A DNA stretch of 13,761 nt from Methanomassiliicoccales archaeon (GCA_028679985.1 JAJRAH010000051.1:1-13761), one strand, 5' to 3'. Positions 1-6,739 are shown, counted from the stretch's first letter. Numbers and translations are program-made. The notes: generated by a model from the sequence alone, not told the origin.

Positions 1-349
1 GAGTGATCATACGATCGCTCTCCGCCACGAACCTGGAGAGATCGTTAGTCAGACTGCCTATCTTCGTTGACTTGATCTCCTCTCCCCTGCGCAACCCTCT
101 AGCAGCGCAGCAGGTCTCGCAAACTACGACCACGAGACCCTTCTTCGCAAGCTCGTCGATCTCCTTCCCCACGTTGGGGAATCGCTTCGGTTCCTGACCT
201 TCCTTTATCGCCGTCACGCCCTCGCCGTAACCGAACACGTTGACTTTGTACCCATTGTCTATAGCCGCCCTGGCCAACTTCACCATTACGTTGGTGTCCA
301 TGTTCATCATCGTGCCGGACCTTATGTGGATAGTCAGCGTCTTCACCAT
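1..349 (-). CDS. DsrE/TusD-like sulfur relay protein (partial, C-terminus beyond window)
   Basis: The minus-strand frame opens at an ATG (347-349) and runs without a stop to the window edge, giving 116 codons of a 3'-truncated gene. The N-terminus reads MVKTLTIHIRSG. A hydrophobic strand then leads into a cysteine loop, VVVVCETCCAARGL, with Cys at about residues 77, 80 and 81. This resembles the DsrE/TusD active-site loop, where one Cys before an (A)xRG motif carries persulfide sulfur. The last visible residues (SDRMIT) match the family's C-terminal strand, so little is probably missing. It starts 8 nt after the DsrH-like gene, with GGTGAT just upstream, so it is the fifth gene of the tusA-led operon. 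Three closely spaced cysteines are more than the single Cys needed for relay. I infer a small cytoplasmic sulfur carrier working with the DsrH-like neighbour; the final acceptor is not visible. Confidence 0.8.
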   Translation of the reverse strand, partial: MVKTLTIHIRSGTMMNMDTNVMVKLARAAIDNGYKVNVFGYGEGVTAIKEGQEPKRFPNVGKEIDELAKKGLVVVVCETCCAARGLRRGEEIKSTKIGSLTNDLSRFVAESDRMIT

Positions 350-357
350 GGCATCAC

Positions 358-657
358 CTACACCGTTATCGTCTGATCGTACTGCTCCATGATCAGGTCG
401 ATTGCGGTGGAGTAGTCGATCATCTGAAATCCATCAGGGACCGCGCTGAAGCCGCGCGCTGCCAGGTCATCTTCGATCACGTATACCTTGTCTGTGACCT
501 CCAGCAGCTCCCTTGCTTTCGTTCTGTCCACAGCGAAGTAAACGGCATCCTCGAACAGGATCGCCCCCGACGCCTCATCCCCGCCGATGGCAGCGATATG
601 ATCGAGGGACGAGTACTCGCCAGGAGATCTAAGCAGTATGAACAGGACCGGGGCCAT
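358..657 (-). CDS. DsrH/TusB-like sulfur relay subunit
   Basis: The 99-residue product has the length of DsrH/TusB (about 95-100) and its recognisable layout: an N-terminal strand with LLRSP, an ILFEDAVYFAV segment (about 33-43), a VYVIEDDLAARGF segment (about 58-70) and IDYSTAIDLI near the C-terminus. In characterised systems DsrH/TusB is the third subunit of the DsrEFH/TusBCD hexamer, which passes persulfide sulfur from TusA to later carriers. This copy contains no cysteine, so it probably plays a structural role rather than carrying sulfur itself. The start ATG at 655-657 follows the upstream gene's stop by 7 nt, and the stop lies 8 nt before the DsrE/TusD-like start. This tight packing indicates one operon. 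The family assignment is good; the physiological sulfur acceptor is unknown. Confidence 0.8.
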   Translation of the reverse strand: MAPVLFILLRSPGEYSSLDHIAAIGGDEASGAILFEDAVYFAVDRTKARELLEVTDKVYVIEDDLAARGFSAVPDGFQMIDYSTAIDLIMEQYDQTITV

Positions 658-664
658 AGTCTCA

Positions 665-1075
665 CTAACCTATGAACAATTGGACCTTCGAATCGGCCGC
701 AATGTCCAGAAAGCCCGCCGCTCCGAGGACCTTGATACCGTCCACCATATCTTCCTTCTTGATGTTCATCAAACTCATCGTCGTGCCGCAGGCGTAGAGG
801 TTCACGCCGAGTTCTCTGGCGAGATCCATCTGCTTGCTGAAATCCTCTACCCCGACCTTCGCCATCCTCTTCCGGAACGTCCCCGTGAACAATCGGTATA
901 ATCCAGCTAGCTTGGGATTCGCGCCTTTCTTGAGCAAGCTGAGCCCGAAGAACGTGAAGAAGACGTGAACTTCAGTGCCCATGCTCGCTGCGGTATTCGC
1001 CAACATCATCGACATCATGGCCTTATCGAAAGTCCCTTCGGACACTACTATTGCCAGTTTCTTTGTATCATCCAT
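665..1075 (-). CDS. DsrE2-like protein (DsrE/DsrF family)
   Basis: The 136-residue product has an N-terminal strand (KLAIVVSEG), a methionine-rich helix (about 20-28), the segment VHVFFTFFGLSLLKK (about 37-50), and a single cysteine, Cys96, in the loop LYACGTTMSLM. It ends with KKEDMVDGIKVLGAAGFLDIA and a terminal strand QLFIG. This pattern fits the DsrE2/COG2210 branch of the DsrE family, often encoded beside tusA and other dsrE genes in sulfur-oxidising and sulfur-metabolising microbes. Cys96 is the only possible persulfide or thiosulfonate carrier. The ATG at 1073-1075 has a clear upstream GGAGGT about 9 nt away, which supports this start. The gene lies between the CxxC-type DsrE gene (34-nt gap) and the DsrH gene (7-nt gap). 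A role in transferring sulfur to or from TusA is inferred from family and context. Confidence 0.8.
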   Translation of the reverse strand: MDDTKKLAIVVSEGTFDKAMMSMMLANTAASMGTEVHVFFTFFGLSLLKKGANPKLAGLYRLFTGTFRKRMAKVGVEDFSKQMDLARELGVNLYACGTTMSLMNIKKEDMVDGIKVLGAAGFLDIAADSKVQLFIG

Positions 1076-1109
1076 GTTAATCCAACCTCCAAATACCTAG
1101 ATTCGACAT

Positions 1110-1469
1110 TCAATACGTAAGCACAGCCTTGGACTCGCCGATCTCTTTTACCAGAGTTGGAGCGTTCACCACCACGGCCCCCTCGACAAGATCGGCAGGA
1201 TCTATTCCCCTCTTCTTCATGCAAGGGGAACAGACAAGGAGTCTTCCTCCCCCTTCGATGAACGACCGAAGAAGATCCTCCAACGGCGGAAAGCTTGATT
1301 CGTGGACAAGCTTCGCGTAACCTTTCGTTGCAAGATAGACCCCCATCGATTGCAGCGCGATCGTTGGCTGCATGTCCGACGCCAAGGCGGCTACAGCGAC
1401 AACGAACGGAAGCGTCGCCTTCTCCGGATTGTCCTCAGCATGAGTGCTGATAATAAACAACTTCTCCAA
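1110..1469 (-). CDS. DsrE-family sulfur carrier with CxxC, TTG start
   Basis: The 119-residue protein has the DsrE fold pattern: an N-terminal strand LFIISTHA, a helix rich in Ala/Val, a strand MQPTIALQSMGVYLA, then LLVCSPCMKKRGI (Cys80 and Cys83) and a late VVVNAPTLVKEI segment. The VCxxCxxxRGI loop marks the predicted peroxiredoxin/DsrE group. A CxxC pair could carry persulfide on one Cys and release it with the other; that is inference. No in-frame ATG lies near the N-terminus. TTG at 1467-1469 is preceded by GAGGTG five nucleotides upstream, which decides the start. An ATG at 1473 is out of frame. The start is 9 nt after the tusA stop, so the pair is surely cotranscribed. Convergent family, length and operon evidence make this call firm at family level. 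Confidence 0.8.
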   Translation of the reverse strand: MEKLFIISTHAEDNPEKATLPFVVAVAALASDMQPTIALQSMGVYLATKGYAKLVHESSFPPLEDLLRSFIEGGGRLLVCSPCMKKRGIDPADLVEGAVVVNAPTLVKEIGESKAVLTY

Positions 1470-1478
1470 ACATTCACC

Positions 1479-1706
1479 TCATTGCATCTTCTTTATGAAG
1501 TAACGGAAGACTCCGTTCTCTTCCTTCGATTCAACGAGTTCGTTCCCGGTTCTCTTGCACCATGCAGGAACGTCCTCTTTGGATCCGACATCATCGGCGA
1601 TCAGTTCCAGGATTTCTCCTACCTTCATTTCCTTGATCTTCTTCGCGAGTTTCACTATGGGCATGGGGCACATGAGGCCCCTCGCGTCCAATATCTCCTT
1701 ATCCAT
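1479..1706 (-). CDS. tusA: TusA/SirA-family sulfur carrier protein
   Basis: From the ATG at 1704-1706 the product is 75 residues, the usual TusA length (75-85). It begins MDKEILDARGLMCPMPIVKL: the DxRGLxCPxP signature is complete, with Cys13 the expected persulfide-carrying residue. A second cysteine (Cys50) sits in VPAWCKRTGNEL, a segment frequent in archaeal and bacterial TusA proteins. A frame extension to 1772 exists, but it would begin upstream of the apparent TATA box and lacks family similarity, so I reject it. GGAG lies 8 nt before the chosen ATG. TusA accepts sulfur from a cysteine desulfurase or a rhodanese-like donor and hands it to partners such as DsrE proteins; four such proteins follow in this operon. 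Destination (thiolation, cofactor synthesis or sulfur oxidation) cannot be told from the window. Confidence 0.92.
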   Translation of the reverse strand: MDKEILDARGLMCPMPIVKLAKKIKEMKVGEILELIADDVGSKEDVPAWCKRTGNELVESKEENGVFRYFIKKMQ

Positions 1707-1725
1707 AAACTCAACTCCATCGGTT

Positions 1726-1741
1726 TTGCACGGTTGTGCAA
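1726..1741. promoter_or_regulatory. 16-bp inverted repeat, candidate operator for the tusA operon
   Basis: The sequence TTGCAC-GGTT-GTGCAA has perfect 6-bp arms around a 4-bp centre. It sits between the tusA TATA-like box and the predicted transcription start, where a bound protein would block initiation. The divergent TrmB-like regulator is the obvious candidate ligand, but this is inferred from position only. Confidence 0.45.
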
Positions 1742-1745
1742 CAAA

Positions 1746-1753
1746 TATATATA
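1746..1753 (-). promoter_or_regulatory. TATA-like box for the tusA operon
   Basis: An uninterrupted TATATATA lies in a short AT-rich patch. Read leftwards, its centre is about 43 nt before the tusA ATG; with the usual archaeal 25-27 nt spacing, transcription would begin near 1722-1725, leaving a leader of about 17 nt with GGAG. The box is symmetric, so it could also serve the divergent regulator gene. Confidence 0.55.
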
Positions 1754-1758
1754 ACCTC

Positions 1759-1772
1759 ATGCTTATAAGCAT
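1759..1772. promoter_or_regulatory. 14-bp perfect palindrome containing a TTATAA box
   Basis: ATGCTTATAAGCAT is a complete 14-bp palindrome in the divergent intergenic region. Its core TTATAA (1763-1768) could be the TATA box of the regulator gene, placing a transcription start near 1790. The symmetry also makes it a possible autoregulatory binding site. Both roles could coexist; neither is proven. Confidence 0.4.
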
Positions 1773-1800
1773 TTCGAGAAGCAGAACAGGAGTGAAGCGC

Positions 1801-2160
1801 TTGTTGCCGGAAGGAATGCTCGCGGAGGTCTCATCATGCCAGGATCTGATGAGATGCGCCTACAACCTGAGCGAATTCGAGCTTGAGGTGTACAAGAGAC
1901 TCACCGAGGTCAGTCCAGTCAGAGCGGACGACCTTGCGAAACTGCTCGGGAAGGAAAGGAGCACGGTCTATCGTGCCCTCCAGAAGCTCATGTCCTGTGG
2001 CATGTGCTACAGGGAGACGAAGGCGTTGGGGAGGGGCGGGTACTATCACGTGTACGCAGCTGTCGAAAAGACGGAACTCAAGAGGAAGCTTGAGCAGTGC
2101 GTGGAAGACTGGCACTGGAAAATGAAGCAAGCGCTGGAGAAATTCGGAGAGGGATTCTAG
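1801..2160 (+). CDS. TrmB-like winged-helix transcriptional regulator, cysteine-rich
   Basis: From TTG 1801 the product is 119 residues. The segment NLSEFELEVYKRL followed by PVRADDLAKLLGKERSTVYRALQKL is a typical TrmB/ArsR-like winged helix (about residues 22-63), and GRGGYYHVYAAV forms the wing. The C-terminus is a charged helix that could dimerise. Five cysteines (13, 19, 66, 69, 100) are unusual for so small a regulator; Cys66 and Cys69 form CxxC directly after the recognition helix, suggesting sensing of persulfide, oxidant or metal. Start choice is uncertain: AGGAGTGA lies 5 nt before TTG 1801, but GTG 1792 (possible leaderless start) and ATG 1816 are alternatives; ATG 1759 lies inside the promoter palindrome. 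The gene is divergent from tusA and probably regulates that operon, an inference from position. Confidence 0.8.
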   Translation: MLPEGMLAEVSSCQDLMRCAYNLSEFELEVYKRLTEVSPVRADDLAKLLGKERSTVYRALQKLMSCGMCYRETKALGRGGYYHVYAAVEKTELKRKLEQCVEDWHWKMKQALEKFGEGF

Positions 2161-2168
2161 AGCGTTAA

Positions 2169-3624
<1,456 letters not shown>

Positions 3625-3625
3625 G

Positions 3626-4015
3626 TCATCGGAGCCAAACGAGTTCTTCCTTCGTCCGCGTTATGGCCTTCTGCATGTCATCCAGAACCTTCTGATCATC
3701 CGCTGCCTTGTCGGCAGTGACGACGATAAGGAGGCTCGAACTGACCTCCGCGATGAGCATCTTCGTGCTCTTGAATACGACAGTGACATGCTCGACCTTG
3801 TCTTTCATGAGATCCGTTCTGGTCGACTCGGCCGATGAGAAGATGATCGCTGCCATGGCAGAGAAAGTCTCCGTCCTTGATGTCGGGGCCGCCTTTCCCG
3901 CGACCATCAACCCCGTCTTAGAAACGATCGCAACGCTTTGAATCTGAGCTTCCTTGACGAACTGGTCAAGAATTATCTCCTCGAGGACATTCTCGACGGA
4001 CTTGACAGGCTGCAA
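3626..4015 (-). CDS. Roadblock/LC7 domain protein
   Basis: The 129-residue protein has the Roadblock/LC7 pattern: an N-terminal helix (about 7-22), the strand pair VAIVSKTGLMVAGKA (about 28-42), a long central helix with SAMAAIIFSSAEST (about 52-65), the strands VEHVTVVFKSTKMLIAEV and SLLIVVTAD, and a final helix. Such proteins act as small dimeric regulators of Ras/Rab-like GTPases or of motility and polarity modules in prokaryotes. No GTPase is encoded in this window. No ATG is in frame near the N-terminus; TTG 4015 has GGAGG about 9 nt upstream, so I take that start. The protein is cytoplasmic and has no signal or membrane segment. Its gene stands alone on the minus strand, converging with pyrI, so context gives no partner. 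Family call firm, function unknown. Confidence 0.85.
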   Translation of the reverse strand: MQPVKSVENVLEEIILDQFVKEAQIQSVAIVSKTGLMVAGKAAPTSRTETFSAMAAIIFSSAESTRTDLMKDKVEHVTVVFKSTKMLIAEVSSSLLIVVTADKAADDQKVLDDMQKAITRTKEELVWLR

Positions 4016-4219
4016 CGGATCATTCCTCCGACGCCGGCGATCTTCCTAAGTTCCCACCCAGTATCAAAGCTGTTCCTTGAGAAATAAGTGGAAGTGCATT
4101 TAACCCTTTCTCTTAGATTATCCTTCTTCTGGATAGAGGTCCGTCGGAGAACCCAAAGGGCATTTCGCATGAGAGAGGGGCGCGACGTCGGAAATGGAGA
4201 ATACTGAGGCTGAATAACG

Positions 4220-4227
4220 ATATATAA
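4220..4227 (+). promoter_or_regulatory. TATA-like box of the [4Fe-4S] protein gene
   Basis: ATATATAA lies in the 245-bp gap before the iron-sulfur gene. With archaeal spacing the transcript would start near 4250, at GTG 4253 (leaderless) or a few nucleotides ahead of ATG 4262. Confidence 0.55.
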
Positions 4228-4241
4228 TGAGTAAATCATTA
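4225..4241. promoter_or_regulatory. Inverted repeat TAATGA-N5-TCATTA, candidate operator
   Basis: Perfect 6-bp arms flank a 5-bp spacer. The repeat overlaps the 3' edge of the TATA-like box and ends about 10 nt before the predicted transcription start, a classical position for a repressor site. No regulator gene is adjacent, so the ligand is unknown. Confidence 0.4.
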
Positions 4242-4261
4242 AGACGAACGCGGTGCACTGG

Positions 4262-4711
4262 ATGACGATGAACGCGGAGACTCTGAAATGCATCGACTGC
4301 GACCTCTGCGAACTAGCTTGCAACTACCGAAGAGACAAGGTTTTCACTACGATGAGGTCGAGCATCATGCTCCACCTCGACGACAAGAAGAATTATCTCG
4401 GAGTCATGGTGAAATTGCCGAACGATGAGCTCATCCTGGGGAGACCCGAGGGTCTCGAGATTTCAAGATCAGGCGAGAAGCAGGATGAGGACGAGGCCGG
4501 AGCGTGTCGATCGGATCTGTTCGGCCCATTCGCGCCGAACGGCAGGGACGAGGAGACGATCGCGCTCGCCTACGTTCTTGGGATACGTCCCCGATACGCG
4601 GCGAGGGTTGGAATAGACAAGGAGCAGGTGTCGGAAATCATAAGGGCCTGCACGGAGCTCGAAGTCGCACCGGCATATCTCGAGAACATAGCAAGGTCCA
4701 TACTCGGCTGA
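4262..4711 (+). CDS. Single-cluster [4Fe-4S] ferredoxin-like protein of unknown function
   Basis: From ATG 4262 the product is 149 residues. Near the N-terminus it has CIDCDLCELAC, that is Cys10-x2-Cys13-x2-Cys16-x3-Cys20, a complete [4Fe-4S] ligand set. The following residues (VFTTMRSSIML) resemble the segment after the first cluster motif in CooF/HycB-type electron-transfer subunits. A second cluster motif is absent; the only later cysteines are scattered. The C-terminal part (from about 95) is a helical region, DEETIALAYVLGIRPRYAARVGI and onward, that I do not recognise. Starts at GTG 4253, ATG 4262 and ATG 4268 are all possible; the TATA-like box suggests 4253 or 4262. The gene is 39 nt ahead of the UPF0200 gene on the same strand and may be cotranscribed. 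A role in electron transfer or redox sensing is conjecture. Confidence 0.75.
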   Translation: MTMNAETLKCIDCDLCELACNYRRDKVFTTMRSSIMLHLDDKKNYLGVMVKLPNDELILGRPEGLEISRSGEKQDEDEAGACRSDLFGPFAPNGRDEETIALAYVLGIRPRYAARVGIDKEQVSEIIRACTELEVAPAYLENIARSILG

Positions 4712-4750
4712 GGCGTTACTGCAATTGCTCGTTTAGTGCGGTGAAATGAC

Positions 4751-5305
4751 GTGAGGGTGATCATAGTCACTGGAATGCCAGGTGCTGGCAAGGAAGAGTT
4801 CGTCGACGTTTCGAGGAGGATGGGCTTCGACGTCGTCAGGATGGGCGATGTCGTCAGGGCGGAGGCGTCGAGAATGAATCTGCCCTCGGACGACAGAAGC
4901 GTCGGCGGATTCGCGCATTCGGAAAGGGAGACGCACGGATTCGGCATCTGGGCCGAGAGAACGGTCAGATTCGTGAACAGGGCCATGACGGTCATCGACG
5001 GCTGTCGTGGGGAGGCGGAGCTCCAGGTATTCAAGAAGGCTTTCGGCGACGGAGTTGTGCTAATCGCGATTCACGCTTCCCCTGAGACCCGCTATTCAAG
5101 ACTCAGGTTGAGGAACAGGACCGATGCCCCGGAGAATCGGGAGCAGTTCCAAGAAAGGGATCGTCGTGAACTGGGTTGGGGATTGGGCAGTCTGATAGCG
5201 CTCGCAGACAGAATGGTAGTGAATGAAGGCACTCTCGATGAGTTCAGGAGGAATGCCGAAAGCCTGCTGAGGGAAATGAGCGAGCATGAAGTTCAAAGTG
5301 ATTAG
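4751..5305 (+). CDS. UPF0200 family P-loop (dephospho-CoA kinase-like) protein
   Basis: The 184-residue product starts with the strand RVIIVTGMPGAGKEEF, a Walker A loop (Gly8 to Lys14), then VVRMGDVVRAEA, an IDGCRG segment (about 82-87) in Walker B position, IHASPETRYSRLRLR, and ERDRRELGWGLGSLIALADRMVVNEG (about 135-160). This is the pattern of the archaeal UPF0200 family, related to nucleoside monophosphate and dephospho-CoA kinases, whose substrate is not known to me. The residue after the Walker A lysine is Glu15, not Ser/Thr, which normally helps to hold magnesium. The only in-frame start is GTG 4751, with GGTGA 6 nt upstream. Its end overlaps the next gene by 20 nt, implying translational coupling. 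Family call is strong; reaction unknown. Confidence 0.88.
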   Translation: MRVIIVTGMPGAGKEEFVDVSRRMGFDVVRMGDVVRAEASRMNLPSDDRSVGGFAHSERETHGFGIWAERTVRFVNRAMTVIDGCRGEAELQVFKKAFGDGVVLIAIHASPETRYSRLRLRNRTDAPENREQFQERDRRELGWGLGSLIALADRMVVNEGTLDEFRRNAESLLREMSEHEVQSD

Positions 5306-5567
5306 TCTCTGCAAGAAGGATGCGATGTCTGTCGTCCCGCAGCAGGCCGTCAAATACGACCTGGAGAAATGCGCAGAGATCCTAAGATCGAAGGGGTTCG
5401 AAGTCAAGGATCCTGGCGTCATGGTAAGGGCATCGAGAGATGGAACGGAAATCGTACTCTACAAGAACGGCAGGATGATGGTCTCTCCCGCCGAGAACAA
5501 GGATACCGTCAGAGCGATCGCCGAGGAATTCTACGTAATCGTGGAACTCGCGCAGGAACGCCCGTGA
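5286..5567 (+). CDS. Conserved-looking 93-residue protein of unknown function
   Basis: I do not recognise this protein. It begins inside the end of the UPF0200 gene (20-nt overlap, ATG at 5286) and ends 13 nt from the convergent protease gene. Visible features are an N-terminal strand MKFKVISLC, a helix YDLEKCAEILRSKGF (about 24-38), a strand-turn-strand TEIVLYKNGRMMVSP (about 54-68), and a helix DTVRAIAEEFYVIVEL (about 73-88). The lysine-asparagine-glycine-arginine turn (KNGRMMV) recalls the small alpha/beta tail seen in some ThiF/MoeB-like and other archaeal proteins, but that is a loose likeness. There is no signal peptide or membrane helix. Overlap with the kinase-like gene suggests that the two proteins work together or are at least made in equal amounts. 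Confidence 0.7.
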   Translation: MKFKVISLCKKDAMSVVPQQAVKYDLEKCAEILRSKGFEVKDPGVMVRASRDGTEIVLYKNGRMMVSPAENKDTVRAIAEEFYVIVELAQERP

Positions 5568-5580
5568 TCGTGGCGGGACA

Positions 5581-6708
5581 TCAGAGAGCCTTCTTCACAC
5601 CAAGGACAGTGACGATGCTCAGCAACTCGTCCTTAGTTATGCTGCCAACGAACTCGTCGTGTTCGTCCAACACGACAACGAAATCCTTCCTATCGGACAA
5701 CGCCTTCAGAACTTCGGTCGCATCGACATAGCTCCTGGCATAAGCAGGGGCTCGGTCAGCGACATTGCCTGCCGTGACTGTGTCTCTCTGGGCTTTCGGG
5801 ACTCGGTCTATCTGGGCGGCCGAGATGACTCCGACGAGCGAGCCATCCTCGACGACCGGAAACGACGTCCTGTGCTCCTCCATCATCCTCCCGAGCACCT
5901 GGTTGAGGGTCATTGATGGCGAAACCCAGAGGACTTCAGGGTTCATGATCTCCTCCACCTTGACGCCCTCCAGCGCCAGGCTGAATTTTGTCATCGTCTC
6001 TTCATCCGCCGCCCCGACGTAGATGATGAAACCGATGAAGATGACGAAGACATTGAACGTGAAGATGCCGACAACGACCATGCCGATTGCAAATATCCTT
6101 GCCACCTTGACGGCCGTCTGCGTCGCCTTCAACATGCCCATCCGCTTCGCGAGGAATGAACGGAGGATCCTTCCGCCATCCATCGGAAACGCGGGGATCA
6201 GATTGAACGCTCCGAGCAGCAGATTATATAGGCCGAGTATGCCGCACGTCACCTGTAGAGCCTGAACGGCGACACCAGGATTCCGAAGACCGTCCAATGC
6301 GAAGTAAGCCGGAGTGAAGATCAACCCGATGAGGAAGCTCACGCCGGGACCGACGAAGGCCATCCATCCCTCAACGGCCGGCTGCTTGGGAGTATCCTCC
6401 ATCTGGGCCACACCCCCGAAGATCAGCAGCGTTATGCTTCGAATGCTGTACCCGTGCCTGAGCGCAACGTATGAATGACCGAGCTCGTGCAGAAGAATCG
6501 TGAAGAAGAACAGAATTGCGCAAATCGCACCCAGCACTATCTTCCAAGCCAGCGCGATGTCGATGCCATAGTAACCAAGGGTAATCCCGAAAATGTCCCC
6601 TGACGTGAGCGCGAAGACCCCGGCAAAGATGGGAATGATGAAGAGGAAGGTGAAGTGGAAGTAAATGGGGATGCCCATTATGGTCCCCATGCGTATCGAA
6701 GTCCGCAT
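5581..6708 (-). CDS. Site-2-type (M50) membrane metalloprotease with two CBS domains
   Basis: The 375-residue protein is an integral membrane protease of the S2P/M50 family. Hydrophobic segments near 14-35, 53-72, 117-136, 148-170 and 205-232 would span the membrane. The zinc site is complete: HELGH at 74-78 with the catalytic Glu75, and Asp177 in NLIPAFPMDGGR as third ligand. The C-terminal third (about 251-370) holds a tandem CBS pair, with FPVVEDGSLVGVIS in the first and FVVVLDEHDEFVGSIT in the second; such pairs usually bind adenine nucleotides and could adjust protease activity to energy state. ATG 6708 follows a TATA-like box (6730-6739) by about 27 nt, consistent with a leaderless transcript; ATG 6690 is an alternative. 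The gene stands alone. The substrate is unknown; in other organisms such enzymes cleave membrane-bound regulators. Confidence 0.93.
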   Translation of the reverse strand: MRTSIRMGTIMGIPIYFHFTFLFIIPIFAGVFALTSGDIFGITLGYYGIDIALAWKIVLGAICAILFFFTILLHELGHSYVALRHGYSIRSITLLIFGGVAQMEDTPKQPAVEGWMAFVGPGVSFLIGLIFTPAYFALDGLRNPGVAVQALQVTCGILGLYNLLLGAFNLIPAFPMDGGRILRSFLAKRMGMLKATQTAVKVARIFAIGMVVVGIFTFNVFVIFIGFIIYVGAADEETMTKFSLALEGVKVEEIMNPEVLWVSPSMTLNQVLGRMMEEHRTSFPVVEDGSLVGVISAAQIDRVPKAQRDTVTAGNVADRAPAYARSYVDATEVLKALSDRKDFVVVLDEHDEFVGSITKDELLSIVTVLGVKKAL

Positions 6709-6729
6709 GCGGCATTCTATAAAAGCAGT

Positions 6730-6739
6730 GCCATATTTA
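6730..6739 (-). promoter_or_regulatory. TATA-like box of the M50 protease gene
   Basis: Read leftwards the sequence is TTAAATATGG, centred about 27 nt before ATG 6708, which fits a leaderless transcript. A second AT-rich box (CTTTTATAG, 6717-6725) would instead start transcription near ATG 6690. Confidence 0.45.

Noticed and set aside
1555..1800. N-terminal extension of the TrmB-like regulator (including ATG 1759)
   Set aside because: The extension overlaps tusA and the bidirectional promoter; ATG 1759 is part of a palindrome and too near the TATA-like boxes to be a start.
4119..4135. Inverted repeat TATCC-N7-GGATA in the gap before the iron-sulfur gene
   Set aside because: Five-bp arms are expected by chance in a stretch of this length.
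4570..5034. 154-codon antisense frame over the iron-sulfur and UPF0200 genes
   Set aside because: It runs opposite two well-supported genes and shows no recognisable motif.
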